64,000 bases of DNA from Nitrospirota bacterium (lineage in GTDB: Bacteria; Nitrospirota; Nitrospiria; JACQBW01). The stretch lies in contig JACQBW010000037.1 of NCBI GenBank assembly GCA_016194305.1, positions 1 through 64,000 of the forward strand, read 5' to 3'. A program made the translations under genes and the position numbers. This document shows, piece by piece, positions 36,289-44,877 of the stretch (positions are counted from its first letter, which is position 1; each line of letters begins with the position of its first letter). Under the pieces are notes generated by a model, which saw only the letters and a list, made by a program, of their open reading frames with translations, was not told the DNA's origin and did no database searches.

Positions 36289-36566
36289 TGATGAAACAGG
36301 TTAAATTCATTTTCGGAGTTATTCTCCTCATATTCGTTTTCGGATATTCATTCAACCCGGTTCATGCAGAGGAACTCCGCAAGATGTCGAATGATCCGGT
36401 CGTGCCGAAATCATCTACTTTCAGGGAGTCTGAAATTTTGGGAACACTTGAAAGGCCACAGTTGAATACAGAGCTCCGGTGGAAAGGTCCCTTGATTAAT
36501 AATTTTAATTCACCGCAATCACATCGAACCTTCAAAAAGGAAATATTTCGTCCGGTTCACCCTTAA
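36285..36566 (+). CDS. Small exported protein of the ExbBD cluster
   Basis: A 93-residue protein with an N-terminal signal peptide (about 1-28, ending PVHAEE) and a short polar mature part of about 65 residues without a known domain. The ATG overlaps the TPR gene stop (ATGA). It is retained between the TPR and ExbB genes, so it is probably a small periplasmic component of the same complex. Confidence 0.7.
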   Translation: MMMKQVKFIFGVILLIFVFGYSFNPVHAEELRKMSNDPVVPKSSTFRESEILGTLERPQLNTELRWKGPLINNFNSPQSHRTFKKEIFRPVHP

Positions 36567-36616
36567 AAAAATATAAAAATGAGACCCAGCAATTGGCCCT
36601 GGAAAGAGGAGTATAA

Positions 36617-37264
36617 ATGGAAATTATTATTTTTCTGATCGGAAGTTTCAAAGCAGGCGGCATTTTTATGTATGCTATTTTGGCGGTATTGGCTATTGGA
36701 ACAGCGATTATCATAGAAAGATTATTATCGCTATTCTACAGGAACCGGGGCGATGGAAAGATTCTCTGGAAAAAGGTAAAAAATCTCGTTGGTAAGGGCC
36801 AGCTGAAGGAGGCGCTCGAACTCTGTGATGGGACCGGAACTTACCTCTCCCATGTTCTTGCCTCAGGAATCCAGAAAAGAATTCAGTCCACATCTGAAAA
36901 GGAAATCCAGGGAGCCTTTGAAGAAACGCTGCTTGAAATTCAGCCTTACCTGGAAAAACGGATTCACTATCTCTATGCGCTATCGAATGTTTCGACACTT
37001 CTTGGGCTTCTCGGAACAGTTACCGGTCTGATTCAATCTTTCACCGCGGTTTCGGCTTCGGACCCGGCTCAAAAGTCGGTTCTCCTGGCAAGTGGCATTT
37101 CACTGGCGCTCAATAATACCGCGTTCGGACTCCTCATCGCGATTATCCTGATGCTTTCCTACTCCTTTATGCAGTCTAAGAGCGCTACACTTGAAGATGA
37201 GATCGATGAATACTCTCTGAAGCTTCTCCACCTGTTAACCGAATCGAATCCGAAATCCTCATGA
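36617..37264 (+). CDS. ExbB/TolQ/MotA-family proton channel subunit
   Basis: A 215-residue inner-membrane protein with three membrane segments (about 12-34, 118-140 and 160-182), the large cytoplasmic loop between the first two, and conserved pore residues in SNVSTLLGLLGTVTGLIQSF and SLALNNTAFGLLIAI. These proteins form pentameric proton channels with an ExbD/TolR dimer in the pore and drive TonB, Tol or Agl machines. AGAGGAG precedes the ATG. It overlaps the next gene by 4 nt. Confidence 0.92.
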   Translation: MEIIIFLIGSFKAGGIFMYAILAVLAIGTAIIIERLLSLFYRNRGDGKILWKKVKNLVGKGQLKEALELCDGTGTYLSHVLASGIQKRIQSTSEKEIQGAFEETLLEIQPYLEKRIHYLYALSNVSTLLGLLGTVTGLIQSFTAVSASDPAQKSVLLASGISLALNNTAFGLLIAIILMLSYSFMQSKSATLEDEIDEYSLKLLHLLTESNPKSS

Positions 37265-37743
37265 ATCTGAACCGGGAAAAACGAAAAAAGAGAAGGGCTC
37301 AGGCGGACGAAGCGATTCATATCGTCGCCCTCTGGAATTTGATGCTGATCTTGATCCCCTTTCTCCTTCTATCCGCCGCATTTTCAGAGACCGCCATTCT
37401 CAATCTCATGATACCCGCCGTTACCGCCTCTCCCTCCGAACCCAAACCCACCAGTCCTGTAAAAGTCCCCATACAGCTCACGCTCAAAATGGACGGCATG
37501 ATCCTCGAACAGGGACCTTCGCAAAGGAACCTGATTCCCCTTCGCGAAGGGCGGTACGATATCACAGCACTTGCAGCATTGCTGGAGGACTTTAAAAGGA
37601 AGAACGCAACCGAAGAGACGATTATTCTTTCCAGTTCATCGCATGTTTCTTATGAAACGCTGATTCAGGCGATGGACCAATGTCGGAGCGCGGGATTTCC
37701 AGAAATCTCGCTTGGGTCGGACTCCCCCGGAGAAACCCTATGA
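37261..37743 (+). CDS. ExbD/TolR paralogue with Asn at the channel position
   Basis: A 160-residue protein with ExbD/TolR layout: basic N terminus (NLNREKRKKRR), one membrane helix (about 22-42) and a periplasmic domain (about 65-155). The membrane start reads AIHIVALWNLMLILIPFLLL; the position taken by the essential Asp in ExbD/TolR (PLIDVML) is Asn. By analogy it should not carry protons itself, unlike the next gene. Overlaps of 4 nt on both sides support one complex. Confidence 0.78.
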   Translation: MNLNREKRKKRRAQADEAIHIVALWNLMLILIPFLLLSAAFSETAILNLMIPAVTASPSEPKPTSPVKVPIQLTLKMDGMILEQGPSQRNLIPLREGRYDITALAALLEDFKRKNATEETIILSSSSHVSYETLIQAMDQCRSAGFPEISLGSDSPGETL

Positions 37744-38201
37744 TTCGGAACAAATCGAGGCGTCATCTCGAACCTCCGAGATTAAATCTGACCGCTATGG
37801 TGGACGTATTTACCGTTCTGCTTGTATTCTTGCTAAAAAGCTACTCTGCCGAAGGGACCCTGAATTCTCCTGTTCCTGTCAATCTCCCGATCTCCACGGC
37901 GAACTTGTCAGGTGATCTGAATCTGGTTGTTACCGTGACAGAAAAAGAACTGTTTCTTGACCAAACTAAAATTGTGGATTCCTCGCTTTTTTCTACTGAC
38001 GTTCCTAACATTCCAAAATTAGATGAAGCGGTGGTTTCTCTCATGCATAAAAACAATACGCCTTCCAGTCAAAAACAGGTGACTATTCAAGGCGATAAAC
38101 GAATCCCATACTACCTCCTTAGAAAGATCATTTATACTTTTACTCAAAACGGCTTCACAGATATTTCTCTTGCCGTCTATCCGAAAGAGAGCGGGAAATG
38201 A
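37740..38201 (+). CDS. ExbD/TolR-family protein with conserved channel Asp
   Basis: A 153-residue ExbD/TolR protein: basic N terminus (MIRNKSRRHLEPP), membrane helix LTAMVDVFTVLLVFLL containing the conserved Asp, and a periplasmic domain with VTIQGDKRIPYYLLRKII typical of the family. The frame is open to 37680, but ATG 37740 overlaps the previous stop (ATGA) and gives a normal N terminus. It is probably the protonatable partner of the preceding paralogue. Confidence 0.88.
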   Translation: MIRNKSRRHLEPPRLNLTAMVDVFTVLLVFLLKSYSAEGTLNSPVPVNLPISTANLSGDLNLVVTVTEKELFLDQTKIVDSSLFSTDVPNIPKLDEAVVSLMHKNNTPSSQKQVTIQGDKRIPYYLLRKIIYTFTQNGFTDISLAVYPKESGK

Positions 38202-39172
38202 GCAGCAGGGTCGATGTTCACAAGATTGATGACCGGCTCGAGTTTAATCTGATTCTCGCGGGTACGTCTGCATTCTATCTGGCTTTGATCGTCCTCTTGT
38301 CTATACTCCCCTTGAACTGGAATCACATCCGACCCCAATCGACCCGGCCAGCAAGGAAGATCTCTCTACTCGTTTCTCCGCCCAAGCCTGCTCCCCGGCC
38401 GGTTCTTCCGCTACCTATTCCAAAACCGGAGAAAAAGAAACCTCCAGTTCCCATTCGTCCTAAAAAGGCCGCAAAGGAACCTTCACCCGTTCCAGAAAGG
38501 CCCCCTGAACCAAGCGCCGAAGAGCTTGAACAAAAAAGGTCAGCAGCCCTTGCCTTGCAAAAAGCCAGGGAGCTTGAAAAAAATAAGGAGATTGCAAACA
38601 ATAAAATTGCTTCGCTTTTTGGAAACAGTGCGGAAGATTTGATTCAAAACAAAAATTTGAATGTCATTGCCGCCAAAAATCCTGCGGGTCACACCGGAGT
38701 CAAGGAGATCCCTGCGGCTCCCAAGGGAGAGGATTTGCAGATCCCGATTCAGAATCTGGATACGGATTCGATTCTGAAAGGCCTCCCCGCGGGAAAAGAT
38801 AACCAGTCAACGGCATTATTTGGTGAGCACGAGACGAAACACTTTGGCTCCGGAGGTGGCACGGGGAAAATTGAAAGTATCCGATCTCCTGAAGACTTCG
38901 AAAGGTCATTTAAAGCTTACGAAGGAAGGTTGAAATCGTTTTATGACAAAACCCTCCAGTCAAAACCGGCTTTAGCGGGAAAGATGTTGGTCAAGATTAT
39001 TCTTGCCGCCGACGGATCAGTCATCCGATGCGATATCCTTTCCAGCACACTCAATGACAGAACATTTGAGGAAGAGATCCGGCGGATGATCCAGGAACAA
39101 TTTCGCTTCTCCAGAATTGCACAGGGGGAAGAGTCTTACAATCATTCGCTGAAGTTTCACCCGGAGAAATGA
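38198..39172 (+). CDS. TonB-like protein with AgmX/PglI-type C-terminal domain
   Basis: A 324-residue protein: short cytoplasmic N terminus, one membrane helix (about 18-40), a Pro/Lys-rich stretch (about 50-105, KPAPRPVLPLPIPKPEKKKP), an Ala/Glu coiled part, and a C-terminal domain (about 230-324) reading GKMLVKIILAADGSV, then FEEEIRRMIQEQFRF. This pattern resembles the C-terminal domain of myxobacterial AgmX/PglI and other TonB-like proteins. It likely transmits energy from the ExbB-ExbD motor across the periplasm. It overlaps the upstream gene by 4 nt and the convergent gene by 16 nt. Confidence 0.82.
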   Translation: MSSRVDVHKIDDRLEFNLILAGTSAFYLALIVLLSILPLNWNHIRPQSTRPARKISLLVSPPKPAPRPVLPLPIPKPEKKKPPVPIRPKKAAKEPSPVPERPPEPSAEELEQKRSAALALQKARELEKNKEIANNKIASLFGNSAEDLIQNKNLNVIAAKNPAGHTGVKEIPAAPKGEDLQIPIQNLDTDSILKGLPAGKDNQSTALFGEHETKHFGSGGGTGKIESIRSPEDFERSFKAYEGRLKSFYDKTLQSKPALAGKMLVKIILAADGSVIRCDILSSTLNDRTFEEEIRRMIQEQFRFSRIAQGEESYNHSLKFHPEK

Positions 39173-39453
39173 ACCGGCAATTCCTCTTCTTCGATGTCGT
39201 CACCGGAATGATCTGAGGATTCTTCGGGTGCCATGCTGGAAAGGATACGGTCCCACATCTTTTCTTCGGCCTTTTCCTCATCCGATTTTTCCTTTTGTAA
39301 AAAGGACCGGTGACCGCAAAGAAGACACCGCCATGCTTCTTCTGCAAGATCCCATATCAGTCCGAGTGCATCCCGATCGCGGCCGGCCTGACAATGGGGA
39401 CAAGGAATGCTCAATGAATGATGACTCGTGCCGATCGTCTCTTCGTTTAGCAT
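39157..39453 (-). CDS. Small zinc-ribbon protein
   Basis: A 98-residue protein with two CxxC pairs (CPHC and CLLC) forming a probable zinc ribbon in residues 15-50, and an acidic tail (DDIEEEELP). No family is recognised. The frame is open to 39489, but ATG 39453 has a good AAGGAG 7 nt upstream. An AT-rich repeat element at 39529-39570 lies upstream and may control it. Confidence 0.65.
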   Translation of the reverse strand: MLNEETIGTSHHSLSIPCPHCQAGRDRDALGLIWDLAEEAWRCLLCGHRSFLQKEKSDEEKAEEKMWDRILSSMAPEESSDHSGDDIEEEELPVHFSG

Positions 39454-39528
39454 TTCTTTTCTCCTTCCCGCTAAAATGTGAACTTCCAATTCTTCAATTG
39501 ATTTAGATGGAAGTGTACCGGGAAATTG

Positions 39529-39570
39529 TTAAGAAGAGATAAAAAGGTGGTAAAGATTTTCTAAATTAAT
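39529..39570 (-). promoter_or_regulatory. Phased direct-repeat element C
   Basis: TAA trinucleotides at 39530, 39540, 39551 and 39562 (TTAAG, ATAAA, GTAAAG, CTAAAT) are spaced 10, 11 and 11 bp. A weak -10-like TCTAAA on the minus strand (39507-39502) lies at nearly the same distance as in elements A and B. Candidate binding site for the adjacent OmpR-family regulator. Confidence 0.4.
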
Positions 39571-39675
39571 CACGGTTCAAGGATGCGAAAACCCTATTCT
39601 TTATAAAAAGCGGGACTCTCCAGACAGGTCAAACGAGGTGACAGACGGTAGCGGACGATCACGCATGGAGGACTC

Positions 39676-40371
39676 TTAATTTGAAAATGCTTCGGAAAAC
39701 TTGTAGCCCATTCCTCTGACAGTCAGGATATATTTCGGAGAAGTATTGTCGTCTTCTATTTTTGATCTCAGATTGGCAACATGTACATCGATGACCCGAT
39801 CAACAACGCTGACATCTTCATAAGCATAAATCTTTTGAATCAACTGCTCTCGCGTCAAAACATGTCCGGGTGAACTTGCCAACGCTTGCAAAATCTTGTA
39901 TTCATATACCGTCAGCGAAACATCTTTCCCCAATAGCGTCACATTGCACTTGTCAAAATCAATTTCAAGATCGAGGCACTTTAATTTCCTTATGCTCCCC
40001 TGGGCTTTCGGAATACTCCGTCTCAGAATGGCGCGAACCCGGGCAATCAATTCCCGCGGGCTAAACGGTTTGGTCAAATAATCATCTGCCCCGATGGATA
40101 AACCCAATATCTTGTCAAATTCATCGGCTTTCTGGGTAAGCATTAAAATGGGAATTTCTGAATTCTTACGTATTTGACGACAAACTTCAATTCCATCTAT
40201 CTTGGGAAGCATCAAATCGAGAATGATCAATCTCGGATCGTTTTTTTCCGCACTTTGAATGGCCTCTTCACCGTCAGAAGCTCGGATCGTCGCAAAGCCA
40301 TCGTTTTGAAGTGAATTTGCAATTAAAGATGAAATTTTAATATCGTCATCGACTATCAATATCGGATTCAT
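39676..40371 (-). CDS. OmpR/PhoB-family response regulator
   Basis: A 231-residue regulator: receiver domain (about 1-118; ILIVDDD, phospho-Asp in LILDLMLPKIDG, Lys in LTKPFSPRELIARV) and winged-helix DNA-binding domain (about 130-228; VHVANLRSKIED, VRGMGYKF). This class binds tandem direct repeats with ~11-bp spacing. ATG 40371 is preferred over TTG 40377; GGGGGT lies upstream. It is 150 nt downstream of the hybrid kinase gene and has its own repeat element A and -10 box. The partner kinase is probably the hybrid kinase. Confidence 0.93.
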   Translation of the reverse strand: MNPILIVDDDIKISSLIANSLQNDGFATIRASDGEEAIQSAEKNDPRLIILDLMLPKIDGIEVCRQIRKNSEIPILMLTQKADEFDKILGLSIGADDYLTKPFSPRELIARVRAILRRSIPKAQGSIRKLKCLDLEIDFDKCNVTLLGKDVSLTVYEYKILQALASSPGHVLTREQLIQKIYAYEDVSVVDRVIDVHVANLRSKIEDDNTSPKYILTVRGMGYKFSEAFSN

Positions 40372-40443
40372 GAGCAATTACCCCCACTGTTTCAATGAGA
40401 TTCCAAATCTTTTCATTTAATACTGTAGGGAGCATATAATGTC

Positions 40444-40506
40444 GTTATAAGGCGCGGATAAAAATAATGTTAAATTTTATAAAGATTATATTAAGAATTG
40501 GTAAAG
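40444..40506 (-). promoter_or_regulatory. Phased direct-repeat element A and -10 box of the regulator gene
   Basis: TAA units at 40471, 40480, 40492 and 40502 (TTAAA, TAAAG, TTAAG, GTAAAG) form four repeats spaced 9, 12 and 10 bp. On the minus strand TATAAC (40449-40444) begins 20 nt from the element edge at 40469. The core TATAAAGATT recurs in element B. The layout fits an activator-dependent promoter with a 5' leader of about 66 nt. Confidence 0.55.
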
Positions 40507-40521
40507 GGATTCCCCTAAAGA

Positions 40522-43500
40522 TCAGAGGAGAGCCGTTATCAGCTGATTTCCTCCTCGTTTTTCGGCTTCATCCAATGTCCGTCGTGCCCGCGTCAAAAAT
40601 GCCTCCACAGACGGAATGCCTTCTGTTATTTCAAAGATGCCGATACTCATTGTGATCGTTCTTCCCGGGATATTTTCACTGTTCGGAAAAGATTCCTTTT
40701 CAAGAAGGCTTTTCAGCTTATTTCCAACGCCGATCGCATTTTCCTTAGGTGTTTCGGTTAATACAATTCCAAAGGTACTGCCATAACAGCGGCAGACAAG
40801 ATCCGGTTTACGCAATGAATCACAAAACATTTTTGCGACCCGCTTAATCGTCTCGTCGGCGGCAATTCTCCCCGTTTTTTCGTTGAGCTCTTTAAAATAG
40901 TCAATCCGTGTGATCAAAATGGTATTCAGCGAAGACGTGTCCAAAAGTTTGTCTAGCCGCTGTCTGAGAGTGTCTTCGAAATACTTTTCATTATGCAAGC
41001 CCGTGAGAGGATCAATGATTCTGAATTTTTCCGGAATGTTCGAAGCCGCTTCCGCTCTCCTTCTTCCTCCAGTCGAAAGGTTGTGGCGTTTTAAACATTC
41101 AAGCAGCGTTTCTATTCTCAGGGGCTTGGCGAGATAATCTATCGCACCCATGCTTAATGCCATTTCACGATTACCCGTATTCGAAATAATAATCACGGGA
41201 ATTTTGCTGGTCTCGGGGATGCCTTTTAGGGAACTGAGTACTTCCCAGCCGTCTCGGTCCGGCAAGAGAACATCCAGGGTGATGAGACCCGGCTTCACTT
41301 CGCGTGATTTTTCAATCGCCTGGATGACTGAATCCACATGAATTGTCCGATAACCTAACCCGGTAAAGCAGCTCTGCAGGAAATGGGTGAAATGCAGATC
41401 CTTCTCGACAATAAGGACTGTCATGCCCGAGTTGACCTGTCCGGAATCTGTCAAACCGGAGGTTTCGATCCGTTCATCGTCCTTACCGGACTTTGCCGTC
41501 ACCTCTTTTTCCGATTCCATCCGCGTCGGGAGGATAAACGAAAAGCGGCTGCCCTTTCCGATCTGACTTTCCAATTTGACCTGGCCGTGATGCATTTCAA
41601 CGAACCGTTTCACAATGGGGAGTCCCAGGCCCGTTCCGGGAAACTGCCGGGTGTAGGAAGTATCGGCCTGCCTGAATTCCTCAAATATTTTAATCAGATC
41701 GGTATCTTTAATTCCAACACCGGAATCGATTACAGAGACTTCAATGGCATCCTGATCTTCCAGTTTGCAAGCCCGGACTTCGATTGCAATAAGCCCTCCC
41801 TGATAGGTAAACTTGATCGCATTACTCAGGAGATTCAAAAGAATCTGTTTGACTTTCACTTCATCCGCACTGATCACGAAATTTCCATTTCCCATCCTGG
41901 ATTCAAGAACTTGACCTTTCTTTGTCACGAGAGGCGTAACGGCTTTAATGCAATTGTGAATCACACTCCTCATCGAGAATTCTCCAAAATGGAGTTCCAT
42001 TTTTCCCGCTCGAATTTTCGAGAGATCCAGGAGGTTATTGATGATATCGAGAAGATGTGATCCGCTGCTCTGAATATTTGTAATATATTCTTCCTGCTTC
42101 GAATTAAGCTGCTGGGTCATTTCGTCCAGCAGCAGTTCGGAATAGCCGATGATCGACGTCAGGGGTGCCCGAAGTTCATGGCTCACATTGGAGAAAAATT
42201 CGGACTTAAACCGATCGGCTTCTTTGAGTTGTTCGACCATTTCAAGCGTCTGGGAATAGAGGGTGGCATTTTCAATTGCGATTCCTAACTGGTTTCCGAT
42301 TGAGGTCATTAACTCTATCTCCGATTCTGTGAAAATTCGGGGAGTGCGTCCAGTTCCGGTGAGGGTCCCGACAACACGGTCTTTTGATTTTAGAGGAATC
42401 GCTACCATCGAAACATACCCGAGCTTAAAAATCGGACTTTCATGCAGGGGATGTTTCCGGGCGTCTTCGATGATGAGCGGCTGTCCCGATGCCGCGACCT
42501 GACCTGCGATCAATTCCTTGACCGCGATGTCCTGGTACTGACTGGAAAAGTCCGGCGGCAGTCCGCGTGTGACCTTGAGGTGGAGCCGGGTTTTGGTTGA
42601 ATCCAATAAGCGAATCGCGCCCGCTTGAAACTGCATCAGTTCGATGATCTTATCGAGACTGTTTTCAAGAATTTCCTGAAGATCCAGCGATCGATTGATG
42701 GTCGTCGCAGTAATATTCAAGGCGGTAAGCTGGCGAGTACGACTGTCCACTTTCTTTTCAAGGGTCGAATAGGATTCCTTGAGCTTTTCCGCCATTCGAT
42801 TAAATTCATCGGCAAGTTGTTCTATCTCATCATTGGTTCTGATATCCAGTTTGACATCCAGATTGCCTTTCCCGATCTCTTCGGCGCCTTCATGTAAAAT
42901 CTGTACGGGTTTTGCCAATTTCTTGGACAGCATCACCCCCATGACGACGACAAATCCCACCAGGACGAGGCCTGACATGGAAACGGACATGAGCAGGGAA
43001 TTAATCGGTGCGTAGAGCTCACGAGGATCCTGTCGAATAAAACTGTGCCAGGTTTTGCCGGTCGAATTCAACGTGATTTCGGAAGCCGCAATGGCTTCAG
43101 AAAATCCGACGATTGAATCATGGCCGCCATGACCGTCATCGATTGCCCTGATCCATCCGGGAGTCGATGAAATCACAGATGTCAGCAGTCCACTGTCTTT
43201 TAAATAGCTCCCGGTTGGCATCACGGGACAGGTCAAAACCCGGCCTAAAGAATCAATGAGCATCGCGTGACCGGTTTCGCCGAAACGGATATCGTGTATG
43301 TACGGCTGGATCAGGGTTCGAATATCATGGAAAACGACCAGAATGCCGATCGTTTTTCCCTTTTCTTCATCGATCACGGGCACAGCAATATTGATGACCC
43401 AAGATTGAGACTTCTCAATAAACGCAAGATCCCCGATATAAACTTTCCCCACGCCGTCATTGTAAGCCTCTTTCCACCAACTTTCCTGACTGTGCAAGAA

Positions 43501-43986
43501 ATCCGGGAAACCATTGACACTGGCGACGATGGCCCCTTTTTCGTCCGTCAGATAAAAGGCGGGATATAAAATCCCTTTGGTTACCATAAAGCTTCTAAGA
43601 AGAATAGAGGCGTCTTTCATGAGAATGGCTTCTTTAAGGGTTGGGTCATCCTCGTCCCATCGCCGATTCAATTGAGCCAGTTCATTTCGGATTTCCGGGT
43701 CGGAAAGCGCGCGGTAGTTTCGATTGGACTCTTTGAGAGCCTGTTTGAGCTCCTTGTTGATGGACAGATTCCTTTTTCCTTCAATCTCCTTTTCAATGAC
43801 GAGATCCGTTTTACGTGCAGCTTCCCGGGCCAATCCCTGAAAATTGTGGCCCATTGATTCTCTCAGCCTGTATATACCATTCCAGTAGGTAATCGAAAGT
43901 CCTACGATAATCGGGACAAGTCCCACAATAAGGAGGGCTACGATTATTTTGTTTCTAAGTCCTGTCTTGTGTTGTCTGACCGTCAT
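40522..43986 (-). CDS. Hybrid sensor kinase with Cache, HAMP, GAF, receiver and degenerate GGDEF
   Basis: A 1154-residue protein. Domains in order: membrane helix (about 12-34), double-Cache-like periplasmic sensor (about 35-330), second helix (about 335-358), HAMP (about 360-410), coiled coil, GAF (about 440-585), HisKA with the phospho-His near residue 603 in NVSHELRAPLTSIIG, HATPase (VIDSGVGI, GTGLGLPIV), receiver with Asp in LDVLLPDRDG, and a C-terminal GGDEF-like domain whose signature reads YGSTF, so no cyclase activity is expected. TTG 43992 is a possible alternative start. It faces extracytoplasmic small-molecule signals (inference). Confidence 0.9.
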   Translation of the reverse strand: MTVRQHKTGLRNKIIVALLIVGLVPIIVGLSITYWNGIYRLRESMGHNFQGLAREAARKTDLVIEKEIEGKRNLSINKELKQALKESNRNYRALSDPEIRNELAQLNRRWDEDDPTLKEAILMKDASILLRSFMVTKGILYPAFYLTDEKGAIVASVNGFPDFLHSQESWWKEAYNDGVGKVYIGDLAFIEKSQSWVINIAVPVIDEEKGKTIGILVVFHDIRTLIQPYIHDIRFGETGHAMLIDSLGRVLTCPVMPTGSYLKDSGLLTSVISSTPGWIRAIDDGHGGHDSIVGFSEAIAASEITLNSTGKTWHSFIRQDPRELYAPINSLLMSVSMSGLVLVGFVVVMGVMLSKKLAKPVQILHEGAEEIGKGNLDVKLDIRTNDEIEQLADEFNRMAEKLKESYSTLEKKVDSRTRQLTALNITATTINRSLDLQEILENSLDKIIELMQFQAGAIRLLDSTKTRLHLKVTRGLPPDFSSQYQDIAVKELIAGQVAASGQPLIIEDARKHPLHESPIFKLGYVSMVAIPLKSKDRVVGTLTGTGRTPRIFTESEIELMTSIGNQLGIAIENATLYSQTLEMVEQLKEADRFKSEFFSNVSHELRAPLTSIIGYSELLLDEMTQQLNSKQEEYITNIQSSGSHLLDIINNLLDLSKIRAGKMELHFGEFSMRSVIHNCIKAVTPLVTKKGQVLESRMGNGNFVISADEVKVKQILLNLLSNAIKFTYQGGLIAIEVRACKLEDQDAIEVSVIDSGVGIKDTDLIKIFEEFRQADTSYTRQFPGTGLGLPIVKRFVEMHHGQVKLESQIGKGSRFSFILPTRMESEKEVTAKSGKDDERIETSGLTDSGQVNSGMTVLIVEKDLHFTHFLQSCFTGLGYRTIHVDSVIQAIEKSREVKPGLITLDVLLPDRDGWEVLSSLKGIPETSKIPVIIISNTGNREMALSMGAIDYLAKPLRIETLLECLKRHNLSTGGRRRAEAASNIPEKFRIIDPLTGLHNEKYFEDTLRQRLDKLLDTSSLNTILITRIDYFKELNEKTGRIAADETIKRVAKMFCDSLRKPDLVCRCYGSTFGIVLTETPKENAIGVGNKLKSLLEKESFPNSENIPGRTITMSIGIFEITEGIPSVEAFLTRARRTLDEAEKRGGNQLITALL

Positions 43987-44143
43987 AAACAACCATCAAA
44001 ATAGGGGTTTAAGTTTTTTAAAAATTCCCCCCCAATCTACCATAATTTCATTTAATTTAATACCAGATTAACTTTTAGTTTTAATTTGAAAGGCCGGGCG
44101 GCTCCATGAGAGAACCGGGAAAGAAGGTATGGTCGATTTTGGA

Positions 44144-44623
44144 TTATTGAAAATTCGCCATGCCGGGAAGCAGGACCTTGTTACCCCCCAGGGATTTCGC
44201 AATGAGAACCATTTCGTGGGCTATGAAGATCAAATCATCAATGTTCGCATAGTGAGTTGGAAAACAGGCACCCCCAATGCTGATGGTCTTTCTCATTCTT
44301 CCTTCAGGCTGTACAAAATCACTGAGTTCCACTTTGCTCCGAATCCTTTCTCCAATATCCAACGCATGGGAGCCTTCCGCCTGATACAGGATAACGAGAA
44401 TCCGGCTATGATTGATCCTCCCGATCAAATCGGTATCTCGAATGGACTGTCTGATGAAGTGAACGAGACTTTTTAGGCCTTCACCGTTGTCCAATTGATC
44501 AAACGCCACGGAAAGCAGCGAAAAAAAATAATCATACCGAAGGGCTCGTTTTTCCTCCGATTCGAGTAAATATCTAAAAACGTTTCGAGAAATCGCACTG
44601 GTTTCATCAATGAGGTTCATCAT
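44144..44623 (-). CDS. Stand-alone degenerate GGDEF-domain protein
   Basis: A 159-residue soluble protein resembling the GGDEF fold: RQSIRDTDLIGRINHSRILVIL sits where GGDEF is normally found (key residues RDTDLIGR then NHSR), and TISIGGACFP with a final LIAKSLGGNKV matches the domain's C-terminal half. The active-site signature is absent, so it probably binds a partner or nucleotide rather than making c-di-GMP. ATG 44623 has AGGAG 8 nt upstream. It precedes the hybrid kinase gene in the same direction. Confidence 0.75.
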   Translation of the reverse strand: MMNLIDETSAISRNVFRYLLESEEKRALRYDYFFSLLSVAFDQLDNGEGLKSLVHFIRQSIRDTDLIGRINHSRILVILYQAEGSHALDIGERIRSKVELSDFVQPEGRMRKTISIGGACFPTHYANIDDLIFIAHEMVLIAKSLGGNKVLLPGMANFQ

Positions 44624-44671
44624 TTTAACCACTCCTGATAGATGTTTAGTTTCAAGAATACTCGGGTGTTT

Positions 44672-44730
44672 TTAAGAATTGATGAGATTCTCGTAATGAT
44701 ATATTGAGAACGCGTAAAACCTTTCTAAAG
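44672..44730. promoter_or_regulatory. Phased direct-repeat element D in a divergent region
   Basis: T(A/G)A units recur at 44673, 44683, 44694, 44705, 44715 and 44726, spaced 10-11 bp over six helical turns. The region divides the minus-strand degenerate-GGDEF/kinase genes from the plus-strand AraC-type gene. A second palindrome TTAAC-N7-GTTAA lies at 44782-44798. Possible regulator-binding array; AT richness makes chance a concern. Confidence 0.35.
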
Positions 44731-44877
44731 ACTTTTCCAGATTTGACGAGCGTGAGAAATCCTTAATGCGATCTTGAAAATTTAACAACAAAAGTTAACT
44801 CCTCTTTTATCAAATTCTAATCAATTTCATTTATCCTCTTGAAATATGATAAGCGCGAATTCGATGAAGAGGTTGAT

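Noticed and set aside
41383-42060. 225-codon plus-strand frame opposite the hybrid kinase
   Set aside because: Antisense to the HATPase/HisKA region; no independent signals.
43996-44095. Further TAA-phased repeats before the hybrid kinase gene
   Set aside because: The region is so AT-rich that the spacing pattern (10, 5, 11, 13) is not distinguishable from chance.
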